DNA from: Paulownia fortunei
Lineage: Eukaryota; Streptophyta; Magnoliopsida; Lamiales; Paulowniaceae
Direction of reading: 5' to 3'
Assembly (NCBI GenBank): GCA_019321725.1
Contig: CM033108.1
Coordinates: forward strand, 4,224,001 to 4,288,000
DNA length: 64,000 nucleotides
Position numbers and translations under genes: made by a program. Within the stretch, counting starts at the first letter, position 1, and every line of letters begins with the position of its first letter. The notes under the pieces are model-generated. The model searched no databases, was not told where the DNA came from, and saw nothing but the letters and a program-made list of their open reading frames with translations. This document shows, piece after piece, positions 38,331 to 51,835 of the stretch.

Positions 38331-41300
38331 AGAGCCAATTGCATTTGTATCTAAGACCCATCTTCTCAAGATGTCCTTCAAATACTCTTTGAGCTAAGGG
38401 CTTTGTTAGTGGATGTGCTATATTTTCTACTGAGGACACTTGTTCCACTCGAACGTCTCATCTACTAATGATCTTGTGGTCAGTTGGTATCACTTCATAA
38501 TATGCTTGGATCTTTGATGAGATCTTGGGTCCTTTGCTTGTGCAACAACCCCTTTGTTATCATAGTGGATCGAAACTGGATCAACAACAGAAGGGACTAC
38601 ACCCAACTCTTAGATCAAGTTCCTCATCCAAACACCTTCTTTCGCTGCATCGCATTTTATGATGTATTCAACTTTTGTGGTGGAATCCGTAATCTTCCAG
38701 CTGACCGCCCGGATCATCTGCATCAGACTGAAAGCTAGAATCAATAAAGCCTTTTAGCTGTAGTTCTCCATTTCCGTAAATCAAGAAGACATCCTTAGTC
38801 CTTCGCAGGTACTTAAGGATTGTCTTTACAAATTTCCAGTGCTCCTTACCCGAATTGGACTGATATCTGCTCGTGACACCCAGTGCATATGCTACATCAT
38901 GCCTCGTACATAACATTGCATACATAATGCTTCCAATTGCTAATGCATATGGTATGTGAGTCATTCTTTCTCTTTCATCCGAAGTCTTTGGGGACATTGA
39001 CTTCGAAAGAGAGACCCCATGACTCATGGGTAAGAATCCTCTTTTGGATTCTTCCATGCTAAACATCTTTAACACTTTATCTATGTAGTTGGATTGGGAT
39101 AGTCCAATCATCCTTTTGGATCTATCTTTATAGATCCTAATTCCCAAAATATAGGATGCTTCTCTCAAATCTTTCATGGAGAATTGAGTAGACAACCAAG
39201 CCTTTGTTGATTGAAACATCTCTACGTCATTCCCAATTTGTAGTATGTCATCAACATAAAGGACAACAAAGGTCACTACGTTCCCACTAACTTTCTTATA
39301 CACACAAGGTTTATCTGGATTCTTGAGGAAATCAAACGATTTGATTACCTCATCGAATTGAAGATTCCAGCTTCGGGAAGCTTGTTTGAGTCCATAAATG
39401 GATCTCTAGAGTTTGCAAACCTTTTGATCACTTCCACTAGATATGAAGTCCTCTGGCTGCCTCATATAGATCTCTTCCTCAATATTCCCATTGAGAAAGA
39501 CGATCTTCACATCCATTTGCCATATCTCATAGTCATAATACGCTGATATGACAAGCAATATTCGGATCGATTTTAGCATCGCCACTAGTGAAAAGGTTTC
39601 ATCATAGTCAATGTCTTGTTTTTAAGTATAACCTTTTGCAACCATCGTGCCTTATAGGTCACTACCTCTCTATCTACTCCAAGCTTTCGCTTGTAGACCC
39701 ATTTACAGCTATACCCTGTGGTGGGTTTATCAAGGTCCATACTTTTTTGGAGTACATAGAGTCTATCTCAGTTTGTATGGTTTCTTGCCATCTTTCGAAA
39801 TTGATGTTCGACATCGCTTTTCCATAATTTCTTGGATCATTATCCAATGAATGCTCCCTATTGTTGTTCTTCAACAAAAAATCATACTTCTCATGTGGTA
39901 TTGAGATCCTTTCAGATCTTCTAGAAGGCTATGTGATAGAAATGTTAGTTTTAGGTGATTCTGTCGCTACTGTCTTTTGTGTGACACTTTGTGGTTCTTG
40001 AATTTCTTTAAGCTCTACAACCTCGCATTTTCTATCCAATAGAAACTCATTCTCTAAGAAAAGGTGACATTCCTCAAAATAAACACCTTTTGTTCCGAAG
40101 GTTGTAGAAATAGTATCCAATGAATTCCTTTGGATACCGCACAAACTTACATAAGGTGGATCTAGTATCCAACTTACCTCCCACCAACTACTTCATGTAA
40201 GTAGGGCACCCCCATACCCTAAGGTACTTGTATGAAGGGGTTTTGCCAAACCATATTTCATATGGTGTTTTGGGCACTAACTTACTTGGCACTCTGTTTA
40301 ACAGAAATACAATTGTTTTCAGAGCATAGCCCTAGAATGAAAGAGGAATCCCAGTGAAGCTCATCATAGACTGAACTATGTCCAAAAATGTTTAGTTCCT
40401 ACGCTCTGCAACCCCGTTTAGTTGTGGAGTTGTTGGGGAGTCCACTGTGAGAGAATCCATTCTCTTTTATATAATTAAGAAACTTTAAGCCTAGGTATTT
40501 ACCTCCTCGATCAAATTGAAGAGGATTAATACTTCGTCTAGTTTGTTTCTCCACTTCATGCATAAAATCTTTGAACCTTTCAAAGGCTTCAAACTTGTAT
40601 CTTAAAAGATACATATCCATACCTAGAATAATCGTCGGTAAAGGTAATGAAATAATAGTAGTTTCCTTGGGCACTAACATTCAGTGGCCCGCATACATCC
40701 GTATGGATCAAATTCAAAGGGTTTGTAGCCCACTCTGCTTGTCCAACAAATAGTGACTTGGTCATCTTTCCCTTAAGGCAAGATTCACAAGTTGACATTT
40801 CTTTAAATTTTGTAAGGTCAAGCAAGTTAGCTAACTTGTCGATTCTTTTATTAGATATATGACTTAGTCTAACATGCCACAAGTATGTGGAACTATGATC
40901 ATCTATTTTATATTTGTTACTTTGTTGAATATACAAGATGGATTTATGAGGTTGGACAATATATAAATCATTTGTCAGAGTCCCAACATAAACTAAAGAA
41001 GAATCAAAGTAAATGGAACAGTTTCCATCCTTTATTGAAAAATAATAATCCTCTCTATCCAAAACTGGAATAGAGATAATGTTCTTTATTAATTCAGGAG
41101 ACAAGAATTTAAAACTATCTATTTACCATCTTCTAATGCTAAGTAGATAGTTCCTATGGCTAATGCAACGATTTTTGCTCTATTTCCAAGCCTCAGGTTT
41201 TGCTCTCCTCTACTCAACTCTCTGTTTCTTGTCATCACCTACAAATTATTGCATAGATGAGTACCACAGCTGATATCTAATACCAAGAAGCATCATTAAC

Positions 41301-42137
41301 CGAAAGGTTAACTTCAACAAAGAACATACCAGAACTCTTCTGGTGATTTGCAAGATACTCCTTGCAAGTCCTCTTCCAATGCTCAGCTTGCCATAGTAGT
41401 GACACTTGTCGTCTGGTTTAGAACCTTTCTTCACTCCACCTGAAGCCTCCATACCTTTCATTGGCCTTCTTAGAAGAACTTTTCTTCTTCTCTTTCTTTG
41501 ATATTTTAGTCTTAGATTAGGATGAAGAGCCAACGAGTAGGATAGGCTTCTCCTTCTTCATGGTGGACTCGACAGTCTTCAACATATTGACCAGCTCAGC
41601 AAGGCTAGTCTCTATTTTGTGCATATTGAAGTTGACCACAAAGCAGTCAAACGAGGGTGGCAAAGACTACAACACAAGATCTACATGGAGTTTGTTGTCC
41701 ATAATGACTTCTAGGAGTCGAGTCTCTCGATCAAATCTATCATCTTTAGTCCATAATCATGAACTGAAGAGCCTTCCATCATACAGCATCGAAAGAGCTC
41801 CCTAAATACTTGGTATCTCGCTTGCCTTATATGTTCACTATACAATTCCTTCAGATAAAGGTGGATATCGGCAGCATGTGCCATACCCTCATGTTGTCTT
41901 TGCAGCTTGTTTGACATAGATGCTATCATATAACACCGAGCCTACAGATCATCCACAATATGTTGATGATATTCTATTTGCTCTTTCTCTGTGGCCCCCT
42001 CTGGCGGAGCCAGTGGTGCCATGTCGAGGACATAAACTCTCTTTTTGGATTGGAGAACTATATAGAGGTTAGTCAACATAGTTGGGACCAATGAGTTTGT
42101 TGGTGTCAAGAATTGATGCAAGTGAATTTTTAGCCAT
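38331..42137 (-). pseudogene. Element B: copia gag-pol, broken
   Basis: From the start at 42137 (MAKNSLASIL-like) downward come a gag fragment (41711-41929) and a CCHC knuckle region with its cysteines partly lost (41246-41533). Next is GAG-pre-integrase with YLWHVRLSHIS and integrase to TDDYSRYGYV (40589-41104), then integrase core (RGGKYLGLKF, 40399-40680). Integrase end and linker follow (39929-40144), then RT start (39674-39877) and an open RT segment of 211 codons (38668-39303) with YVDDILQIGN. RNase H is damaged after TDSSF-like IDSSF, where the frame shifts. Several stops and shifts make it non-functional. It resembles element A domain by domain. Confidence 0.88.
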
Positions 42138-43667
42138 AATGTAAATCAGATATCTAAAAAACACGAGGCAGAAAATAAGCATACATTCAACAGTTTAATC
42201 ATTTATAATAAGGTCTTTAATTATAAATGTCTCCCACTATTTTTTTTGAATCACATCACCCTCATGATGAATACTATCATATTTTCTTGTGGGCTTGAAG
42301 TCCAATTAATCTTATCGTACACCCCAATTTTATGAGCCCATATGATAAAACAAAAAAGTAGCTAACACATTAGCAATTTCATCCCATGCAGCCTTCAAGA
42401 TATTTTGCCTCACTACTTCCCATACACCCTAATTTTATGAGCTCATATGGTACTAAGTGTCAAACGTGTCCCATCAAACATCTATGTGAAGAGGACAACT
42501 AAAGTATATGCCATAAATCGTAGCCAACATCTTTAGCTATCCTACCCTACGGGCTATGCAAGTAGTGGTCATAGCTATTACCTTCACTTAGCACATCCCA
42601 CGACTCGTGGCCAACAGACTAAGTGTGGCAGCATTTCACATGCTAACTACTTTTGATGGAAGGTTGGACGATTGAGCCCCGCCCAATATTTGTCCATTAA
42701 TGCTTGATATAGAATTAATAAATTCTTAAACTTAGAACATTTCTAAGTGAGGGTTTCAATTTACCAAGACCTCATCATTTTATTTCGTGTTGTTTGTTTA
42801 ATATTACACTATCCTAAGATTGCAAACATAATTAAATGAAAGAAATAAACAAACCTATGCATGCATCTACAATACATACATAATGGGAACTAATCAAAAT
42901 GATAATAACTTCTATCTATTACATAAATGTATCACCCATACATTCATGGGCCTTGAATCCTTGTTTTTTTCCACCTTGCTCTTTCTTCTTGTCCACTAAA
43001 AGCAAAAGAAGATCTCACCATCCTAATACTACTCTCATTACAATTGTTTAACCTAATAAGAAACCTTGGAATTTCTTCTAATGGAAAGTACATTGGGGGG
43101 AGATAGAATTTACATTCAGAGTCAAAAATAGAGAAAATGCGAGACTCGCAGGCCTTATTTTAATAAAAAAAACCCAAAGCATAAAACCATACATAGAAAT
43201 TAAACGGTCTAGGCTCCATGATCATTCATCCCATTCATGCTTAATTTAATCATCACATGATAAAAATTCAAAGCATGTAAATTTATAAAGTTTTTAAAAA
43301 TCATGTTTTTCTAGTTTGGGAATTAATTCATGGTTTGTCATAAAAATAATTTTCAGAATTTTAAAATTAATATTTAATTTTAAAAATAAAAAAATTAAAT
43401 TTTCTGCATATGACACGAAAACGGGCAGCAAATGATCTACTGCCCAACAAAATTGTATGTCAGAGGCCACGACGCGTCTAACCTAATTTTTTTTATTTGT
43501 TTCGTTTTTGTGTCATGCAATTTAATACTTTGAAATCATGCAAAAAATTCCAGAATTATAATTCCCAAACAAAAATGCAATTAAACATATTTTTCATCAT
43601 ATGAATGATTCACATATAAAACATCGCGAAAACAATCAGAACGCATGAACCTGGGCTCTGATACTAC
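42138..43667 (-). other. Element B: untranslated leader and primer binding site
   Basis: The ~1.5-kb leader lies between the 5' LTR and gag. Its outer end, minus strand GTAGTATCAGAGC (43655-43667), is the initiator tRNA-Met primer site with one change from TGGTATCAGAGC. Several CACCCTAATTTTATGAGCTC-like blocks recur, near 42320, 42425 and, in A, 50390 and 50495. Confidence 0.75.
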
Positions 43668-44110
43668 TATTGGGTTTGCGTAATCGCGGGATTGCAACCA
43701 TAGTGAAAATTTAAAAAATTTCAACAATTGAAATAAAATCATACATCATATGTAAATATGCATATCCTGGATTTGATGTGATTTTTGATTTGTGTTTTTG
43801 ATTGCTCGTTTAATAAAACCCTATTTTGATTTAATAACTATGATTTTATTTCAAGTCACATTGATCATTTCATGAATCACTAGAAAACCCTATGTCTAGT
43901 ATTCATCCTACCTTGGCCAAGGTATTCAGGATCAAAGACTATGAAAACATATGAGATTCTCATATTCTTTCAGATATGTAACGAATTCTTTATTGGCTAC
44001 TCATTAATCTCCATACACGAAAATCATACACCTAACGTAAGCCCCTTATAATTATCATGTAATCAGGAAATACATTAAAGTATATGATATCATGCACAAG
44101 ACCACCATGG
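43668..44110 (-). repeat. Element B: 5' LTR, inner part with a 1.25-kb deletion
   Basis: Matches 36146-36296 and then jumps to the counterpart of 37550-37840. The break is at an AAAA run present at both sides of the missing segment. Element A begins at 44111. Confidence 0.8.
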
Positions 44111-46329
44111 TGTTGGGTTCGCTATAATCGCAGGGGTATACGCAGCGAAAAATTAAAATTTTTATCAAACATAAATTTAACCCCTTTGATTCGAAAGCGA
44201 TTTTAACGATCGCGCTTATTCAAGTGAATATATAAATAAATATAAAATTGGATTATACCTTTCGTGCACTCCGGTTGTTGTAGGGAATGAGGCAATCAAT
44301 TGCTTATCCTGGACTATCAGAACTCGCAGGGATCTAAATGTCTCCCCTCTATTAGGTCCACGATACGGAAAGCAACACCAATCAAAAAGATTCGCTAGTA
44401 TCCTTTTAATTGTTTACTAATCTAGAACCGGAGTATATTTTCAAAACAATAAAGATTGATTCTTTAAGTTTTTGAAACAATAATACGAAGAAAAATAACA
44501 AGAAACTGATTTTATTTTCCTTTCTTTTCTTTTCTTGAAGAGTAAAAATAGAAGACTTTAAAAAAAATATTTTTGCTCAAATTTTTAAATTGAATTATGT
44601 AATTTTCATCCCTCATATATATAGGGCTGAAAATTTTAATCCTTTTCCAACTCTTGGAAATTTTTTCTATTTTGAACTATTTCAAAACCTTATCTTGGAA
44701 GGATTCCAAATCTTCCAAAAACTCTTCTTTTTCACTCTTCTATTGTATGTGGACTAATTTGAGACTACATTAATCATCAAAATTGTCTACATACATTGTT
44801 GATATTAATTGAACTCTTCAAATAATATCAAGATAGATATATATCATATATATACTATAATTATATTTATACATAATTAAATCTTAGTGGCCTATTTTAT
44901 CCTATAAAATTGGTCACTATATTTATTTATCTATAAATATATTAATTAAATAAATCATATTTATTTAATTTATTCTCTTCATACTTTAGTGGGCTTCTTA
45001 AGTAATCTACATTTATTTTGGGCTTGAACTCAAAAATTCCCAAATCAATTCAATTGATTCAATCCCAATTTAATCAATCCAATTGATTAATTTAATTTAC
45101 TCCAATTGGGCTTTCTAATCAAATTAGGTCCAATTAAATAATCCAATTACTTAATTGAATAATTTAATTTAACTATTAAATTAAATAGAACCCTGAATTA
45201 ATTAATTGATCAGTATTAATTAATTAATTTCAAACCATTGGATAAAATCTAAAATTAAAAATGTTACTTTCCATAAAGATGTGTGACCCTCTTAGGTTCA
45301 CTACTAAGCTAGTAGTGGGTTTGCAATATTTGCAACTTATGAATAACAATTATTTCAATTAATTAATCTAATTAATTAATCCGCTTGGAATCAACTCCTT
45401 AATTCCTAGAACCTCACTATCCATGAAAACACCTAGCAAGTAATCATGGCAAACTAGTCTTAGGTGAAATAACGAGTAAACCTATTTCAGTTGCGAGTAC
45501 CATATACGTACGGTCCTTTCGACAGCTAATTTCCTGATTGAATCTAAGGCATGGATTATAAGTCGAAAACCTAAATGATTCAATTACTGTAATCCCATTT
45601 CAAGTTCCAATGATTCTTGATGAATCACAATTCATTTTGCCTTGGCCAAGGTCTTTGAATCACGAACTATGAAAACACAGGAGATTCCCTTGTTTAAAAA
45701 GACAAGTGTCGAATTCTATGTTGGCCACTGACAAACCTCCATGCACACTAGTGCAACACCCAACATACCCCCTTTGTGATTGTCAAGCAATCAGAAAATA
45801 TATCAAAATGGTGCAGGATGCACACAAGGCTACCATCGTGCCTCAAGTCTGAGGACTAGTCGTGTACTATCGCAACACAGAAATTCTTATTTCGACGGGC
45901 AAAGCCTCCAACTAAGAATTTATTGCGGGCCATATTCGGTGTACTTATTCCTTAACAAGCACCCACATATATGCACTTACGTCTCTACGCTAATGCCAAT
46001 GGAATGTGACATCCTCGTCTTACGAGCATGCATTATATGTACGAGTCTTACCGAGCTATTTGATGTCCCATCTCAAAAAACTCTCGACTCAGAACTTATT
46101 TAAACCAAAATCTTAGAGGCATGTTCCATGATCGCCATTATATGCGCGACATGCCCCGTAGCTAAATTTGGTTTAAGGACTTTATCTAATGTGCAGAAAT
46201 AAAAATGCAAGACATAAGATAAAGAAAATGCCTTTTTATTAATATGATTTCCAATAAGATTGTCTTTACAAAAGCAAAAGAGTATAATACACCCAATCTA
46301 ATTGGGGCGTTGGGCATCCTACTCTAACA
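44111..46329 (-). repeat. Element A: 3' LTR
   Basis: On the minus strand it starts TGTTAGAGTAGGATGCCC and ends CGAACCCAACA. Confidence 0.9.
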
Positions 46330-46345
46330 ATCTCTCACTTGCCCT
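46330..46345 (-). other. Element A: polypurine tract
   Basis: Minus strand AGGGCAAGTGAGAGAT, directly before the 3' LTR. Its first base overlaps the pol stop codon region. Confidence 0.7.
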
Positions 46346-49265
46346 AGCTCCAATTGCCTATGTATCTAAGGCCCATCTTCTCAAGATGTCCGTCGAATAT
46401 CTTCTGTGCTAAGGGCTTAGTAAGTGGGTCTGCTATATTTTCTGCTGAGGCAACTCGATCCACAATGACGTCGCCTCTACCAATGATCTCTCTGATCAAG
46501 TGATATCGTCTCATTATGTGCTTGGATCTTTGATGAGATCTTGGCTCTTTTGCTTGCGCAATAGCTCTATTATTATCACAGTAAATCATAACTGGATCAA
46601 CAATGGATGGAATTACATCCAACCCTTGCATGAAATTTCTAATCTAAACAGCTTCTTTTGCTGCATCTGATGCAGCAATATATTCAACTTCGGTGGTAGA
46701 GTCTGCAGTCGTCTCTTGCTTGGAACTCTTCCAACTGACCGCACCACCATTCAAGGTGAATATGTATCCGGACATGAACTTTGAGTCATCTATATCGGAC
46801 TTAAAACTAGAGTCTGTATATCCCTCCAATTTTAGTTCTCCAGTGCCGTATATCAGAAAGATATCCTTAGTTCTTCTCAAGTACTTGAGGATCATCTTAA
46901 CGGCTTTCCAGTGTTCTTCTCCTGGATTGGACTGATATCTGCTCGTGACACTCAGAGCATGTGCTATATCAGGCCTTGTACATAACATTGCATACATTAT
47001 GCTCCATATTGCAGAAGCATAAGGTATGCGAGCCATCTTTTCTCTCTCTTCAGGTGTCTTAGGAGACATAACTTTAGAGAGTGAAATCCCATGACTCATA
47101 GGCAGAAATCCTCTCTTGGATTCCTCCATGCTAAACCTTTTTAGCACTTTGTCTATGTACATGGATTGGGATAGTCCGATCATCCTTCTGGATCTATCTC
47201 TATAGATCTTTATCCCTAGGATAAAAGATGCATCTCCCAAGTCCTTCATGGAAAACTGATTAGATAACCAAGTCCTCGTTGACTGCAACATCCCTACATC
47301 ATTCCCAATGAGTAGGATGTCATCAACATAGAGCACAACAAATGTAACTACACTCCCACTAACCTTCTTGTAGACACATGGTTCATCCGGGTTCTTATGA
47401 AAGTCAAACGTTTTGATCGTTTCATCAAACCGGATGTTCCAACTCCTCGAAGCTTGTTTGAGTCCATAAATGGATCTCTGGAGCTTGCAAACCTTTTGCT
47501 CGCTCCCGCTGGATATGAAGCCTTCTGGCTGCTTCATATAGATCTCTTCCTTAATGTTTCCATTAAGGAAAGCGGTCTTCACATCCATTTGCCATATCTC
47601 ATAGTCATAATATGCAGATATGGCTAACAGTATCCGTATGGATTTAAGCATCGCTACTGGTGAAAAAGTTTCCTCATAATCAATTCCTTGCTTCTGAGTA
47701 TAACCTTTTGCTACCAATCGTGCCTTATAGGTTGCTACCTCTCCATCTACTCCAAGCTTCCGCTTGTAGACCCATTTGCAGCCAATGGGAACAATTCTCT
47801 GTGGTGGGTCCACCAAAGTCCATACCTTGTTGGAGTACATAGAGTCCATTTCGGACTGCATAGCTTCTTGCCACTTATTCGAGTCGATGTTAGACATCGT
47901 CTCTCCATAGCTTCTTGGATCATTATCCAAGGGGAGTCCCTCTTCTTTGTTCTCTAACAACAAGTTGTACCTCTTAGGTACCCTTGAGACCCTTTCGGAT
48001 CTTCGAAAAGATTGTGCCTTAGAGGGTCCAGCATCAGCTGGTGTACCATTTACTGCGTCAGTTGGAGTGTTCTGTGGTTCTTGAACCTCTTCAAGTTCTA
48101 CGACATTGTCACTTCCATCTGAAAGAAATTCTTCTTCAAGGAATGTAGCATTCCTCGAAACAAACACCCTTTGTTCCGTGGCATCATAGAAATAGTATCC
48201 AATAGACTCCTTTGGATACCCCATAAACTTGCATAAGCTGGATCTCATATCCAACTTATCTCCCACTAGCTGCTTCACATAAGCAGCACAATCCCATACC
48301 CTAAGGTATTTATAGGAAGGTGTCTTTCCATACCACATCTCATATGGTGTTTTGGGGACGACTTTAGATGGCACCCTGTTTAATAGGTATGCCACCGTTT
48401 CTAAGGCATAGCCCCAGAATGAAAGAGGTAATGAAGTGAAGCTCATCATAGATCTAACTATGTCCAACAAGGTTCGATTCCTGCGTTCCGCAACTCCGTT
48501 GAGTTGGGGAGTAGCAGGAGGAGTCCACTGTGAGAGAATCCCATTCTCTTTTAGATAATCTAAAAATTCTGTGCTTAAGTATTCACCTCCTCGATCAGAT
48601 CGTAGAGTTTTTTATACTTAATCCAGTTTGTTTTCTCTACTTTAGTTCTGAATTCTTTGAACTTTTCAAATACTTCAGACTTGTACCTTTAAAAGGTACA
48701 CATAACCATATCTAGAGAAGTCATCGGTAAAGGTTAAGAAGTAGTTATAGTTCCCACGGGCACTAACATTTAGTGGCCCACATACATCTGTATGGATCAA
48801 ATCCAATAGATGCTTGGCTCGCTCCACTTATCCAACAAATGGAGATTTGGTCATCTTTCCTTTGAGGCAGGATTCACAAATTGGTAGTCTTTTCTCATAA
48901 ATATGTCCTAATCTTGCGTGCCACAGGCTCATTGAACTATGATTATCTAATTTTTTTTATGTTGTTGAATTGTGAAAATGGGGTTATGGGGAGTAATAGT
49001 ATATAAACAATTCGTCAAGAACCAGCATATATAAAATCAGAACATTTGAAAATGGAACAATTTCCATTCTCAATGGTAAATCTAAAACCTTCTCTATCAT
49101 CAAAACTGGAATAGAGATAATGTTCTTAAATAATCCGGAACAAAAAGACAATTATTTAAAACTATTACATAACCATTCTCTAAAGCCAGATTAACGGTCC
49201 CTATAGCTAATGCAGTAACTCTTGCTCCATTTCCATCCTAAGGACCGTCTCTCTCCATCCATCAG
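46344..49265 (-). pseudogene. Element A: copia integrase, reverse transcriptase and RNase H
   Basis: A 608-codon open segment (48470-46647, stop TAG at 46646-46644) carries the integrase end (1-115), a Ser/Pro/Glu-rich linker, and RT from about 215. RT has [11 protein letters not shown] with Asp296 and the catalytic YVDD at 381-384. RNase H starts with Asp553 (TDSS) and has Glu594/596 ([11 protein letters not shown]). The stop replaces the usual Trp in AKEAVWIRNF. The frame then continues to 46344 with IYCDNNRAI and ADPLTKPL, so a single nonsense change separates the last 100 residues. Integrase core upstream to about 48600 ([23 protein letters not shown]) is open, with a frameshift near 48610; GAG-pre-integrase beyond it is decayed. 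The enzyme set would make cDNA from the element RNA and integrate it. Confidence 0.88.
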
Positions 49266-50196
49266 CTTCTACTTCTTGCCATCATCTGCAAATCATTGCA
49301 AATATGTGAGCCACAATCGGTATCTAATACCCAAGAAGTATTGTTAACCGACAAGTTAACTTCAACAAAATATATACTTGAACTCTTCAGGCTTGCAAGA
49401 TACTCTTGCAATTCCTCTTCCAGTGCCTTGGTTTGCCGCAGTAATGGCACTTGTCATTGGCTTGAGAAGAAACCTTTTTGACACCGCCCTTAGCTTTCAG
49501 CTTGTTGGGTTTAGAGGAACTCTTTCCTTTATCTTTTTCCTTTCTTGGGCTTTTTAGCCTTTGATCCGAAAGAAGATCCAACAAGCAGAACCGGCTTGTC
49601 CTTTTTCATGGTGGACTCAGCCGTCTTTAACATGTTCACAAGCTCAGCGAGACTAGTCTCCATGTTGTGCATGTTAAAGTTGACAACAAAGGTGTCAAAT
49701 GATGGAGGCAGAGACTGCAGCAGAAGGTCCGTATAGAGTTCGTTCTCCATAACGACTCCAAGGGACGCCAGCCTTTCAATAAGGGCTATCATCTTCAATA
49801 CATGATCATGGACTGAAGAGCCCTCAGTCATATGACATCTGAAAAGCTCTTTTGAGATCTGATATCTCGTCTGCCGAGTTCTTTCACCATACAACTCTTG
49901 TAGGTGAATGAGGATCCATAGGCAGTATCTTGATCCTCATTCTGCCTCTGCAGCTCATTTGACATCGATGCCAGCATGTAGCATCGAGCCTGCAGATTGT
50001 CATCAACATGACGTAAATAACCTACATAATCCTCTAAAGTAATATCCTCCAGTGGTACCGAAGGAGGCGTAGTGTCGAGGACATATGCCCTCTTCTCTGA
50101 CTGAAGAACTATCTTCAGGTTTCTTAGCCAATCGACAAAATTAGGTCCAGTTAATTTGTTTTGTTCAAGGATTGTTGCAAGTGGATTCTTTACCAT
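49266..50196 (-). pseudogene. Element A: copia gag and protease start, frameshifted
   Basis: Starts at 50196 with MVKNPLATILEQNKLTGPN, typical of copia gag. It is readable in one frame to about 49900, then in a second frame (49894-49529) with LFRCHMTEGSSVHDH and LLQSLPPSFDTF. A third frame (49584-49387) holds a Lys-rich stretch and a CCHC knuckle, CHYCGKPRHWKRNC. The protease start follows as WVLDTDCGSHIC (about 49350), where the usual D-T-G has become D-T-D. At least two frameshifts and the changed protease site mean it cannot act alone. Confidence 0.85.
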
Positions 50197-51819
50197 TTTA
50201 GTAGAATAATCTACAAAATATGCACGAAGCAGAAAATGAGTAAACTATGGGAAAAACATATTCATTTAATATAAGGTCTTTAATACTAAATGTCTCCCAC
50301 TATTTTCTTCGAATTCTATCACCCCTAATAGAATTTCGGGAAATCAAATTTCCTAGTGAGCTTGAGGTCCAATGGAAATATTTCACACCCCAATTTTATG
50401 AGCTCATGAAATATTTTTATCGGTAGTCAACTCTTTGACGATTGTATCACTATACAACCCTCAAGTTTGTTTTGCCTCACCTCTTCTCATATACCCCAAT
50501 TTTATGAGCTCATATAGTACTAAGTGTCAAACAATACCCATCAAACTTTCGTGTCAATAGAGCATCAAGATGTCCCACGACTCATGGTCAACATAATGAC
50601 GATTCCATCCCACGAGCATCTCTATGCTTGGTAGAGATCACAGCTTTCCAACACAAGACCACCCCACGACTCATGGTCAGTGATCAAGTGCGGTAGCGGC
50701 CGTCATGTCTCTATCTTTGATGGTAGGCATGGAACGATAGATCCTACCTAACTTGTCCATTTTTGTTTGAAATTGAATTTTCAAAAAATTCTTTTACATA
50801 ATTTTAATAAATTAAGTGGGGTTTAATTTTATCCAAGACCTCATCATAATTTAAATTATGTTGGTTATTTAATACATGACATCATAATATCATTCCACAA
50901 GCATAAAAGCATTAAATAAAATCCTAAGCATGCATCTAATACATACTTAAATAAATGGATGATCATGAACCAGTCCTATGCGGTCCATTTGAGCCAAAAA
51001 TGGACCTAAGGTCAGTTTAAGGGTAATAAAATGGAATAGAACCTATTCTATTACATAATTGTATCACATACAATCATGGGCCTTCTTTTTTATTCTCCTT
51101 CGTCTTCCAAAGAAAAAAAAAACCTTACCATCTATTCTACTCTCTTTACAGAAAATAAAATAACTTACATAAATGAAATAAGAGGCTCGCAGGCCCCATT
51201 TTAAAACTCAAAAATATTAAATAAAACCAATCACATTGGTCCAATGGCTCATGATCATCCCATACATGCTCATAATTAACATCATATGTAATTATCAAAA
51301 TATGTAAATTAACAAATTGTTAAACGGAATTTTTCTTTTAACTTGGTATAATTTTTAATTGCTTGAAAAATAATTTTTCAGAAATAATTAAAATTAACAT
51401 TTAATTTATATTCCAGAAAATAAAAAAAATAAAAAAAATGGACCCGGAACGACACGACGAGCAGCACCACTGCTGCGCGTCGGGCACGCGCCGGGTGCCC
51501 GCGTGCACTGTCGGGTGCCGGGCGCTAGGCGACGTGCGACGGGCGCCCGCCCAGTGCCGGGTAACGGGCGCCCAGCTGTCGGGCGCCCGTGGCGCGCCGG
51601 CACCCACTGCCGGGTGCCTGCCCACGCAGCCGTCGGGTGTCTAACACTCGACGCCGGCAATTTTTTTTTTTTCATATTTAAACAATTAAATAAGCAATTA
51701 AAATTATTCCAATTAAAATTTTTAAAATATGCAAAATCAAATTTTACATAATTAACATGAATTTAAACAATTTAAAAACATGTATTCATAAATCCGAAAT
51801 TCACTAAATAAGCGAAACC
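50197..51819 (-). other. Element A: untranslated leader
   Basis: About 1.6 kb between primer site and gag. It includes a very G+C-rich block (51438-51655). Conserved blocks shared with the leader of B include ACACCCCAATTTTATGAGCTC-type repeats. Confidence 0.75.
51438..51655. repeat. G+C-rich island with repeated CGGGCGCCC palindromes in the leader of A
   Basis: About 220 bp with G+C estimated above 70 percent, in surroundings near 30 percent. It contains at least three CGGGCGCCC blocks and several CGGGTGCC blocks. The homologous part of B (about 43400-43490) lacks the island. The part in F (58310-58510) has a degraded, less rich version. Reading frames across it are a by-product of base composition. 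Confidence 0.85.
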
Positions 51820-51835
51820 GTGACTCTGATACCAC
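51820..51835 (-). other. Element A: initiator tRNA-Met primer binding site
   Basis: Minus strand GTGGTATCAGAGTCAC, adjacent to the 5' LTR end. It contains the standard TGGTATCAGAG primer site of plant copia elements. Confidence 0.85.

Noticed and set aside
44820..45250. Many ATTAATTAATT and TTAATTGA palindromes in the copia LTRs
   Set aside because: They occur in all related LTRs in the window as part of the AT-rich LTR body, so they are not a separate array or CRISPR-like structure.
46344..50196. Possible integrated pararetrovirus in place of a retrotransposon
   Set aside because: The domain order integrase then RT, the LTRs, the initiator tRNA-Met site and the copia-type YVDD context all fit Ty1/copia; no movement or coat protein was seen.
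51401..51751. Pro/Arg/Ala-rich frames of 68-89 codons on both strands
   Set aside because: They result from the base composition of the G+C island in the leader of element A and show no domain.
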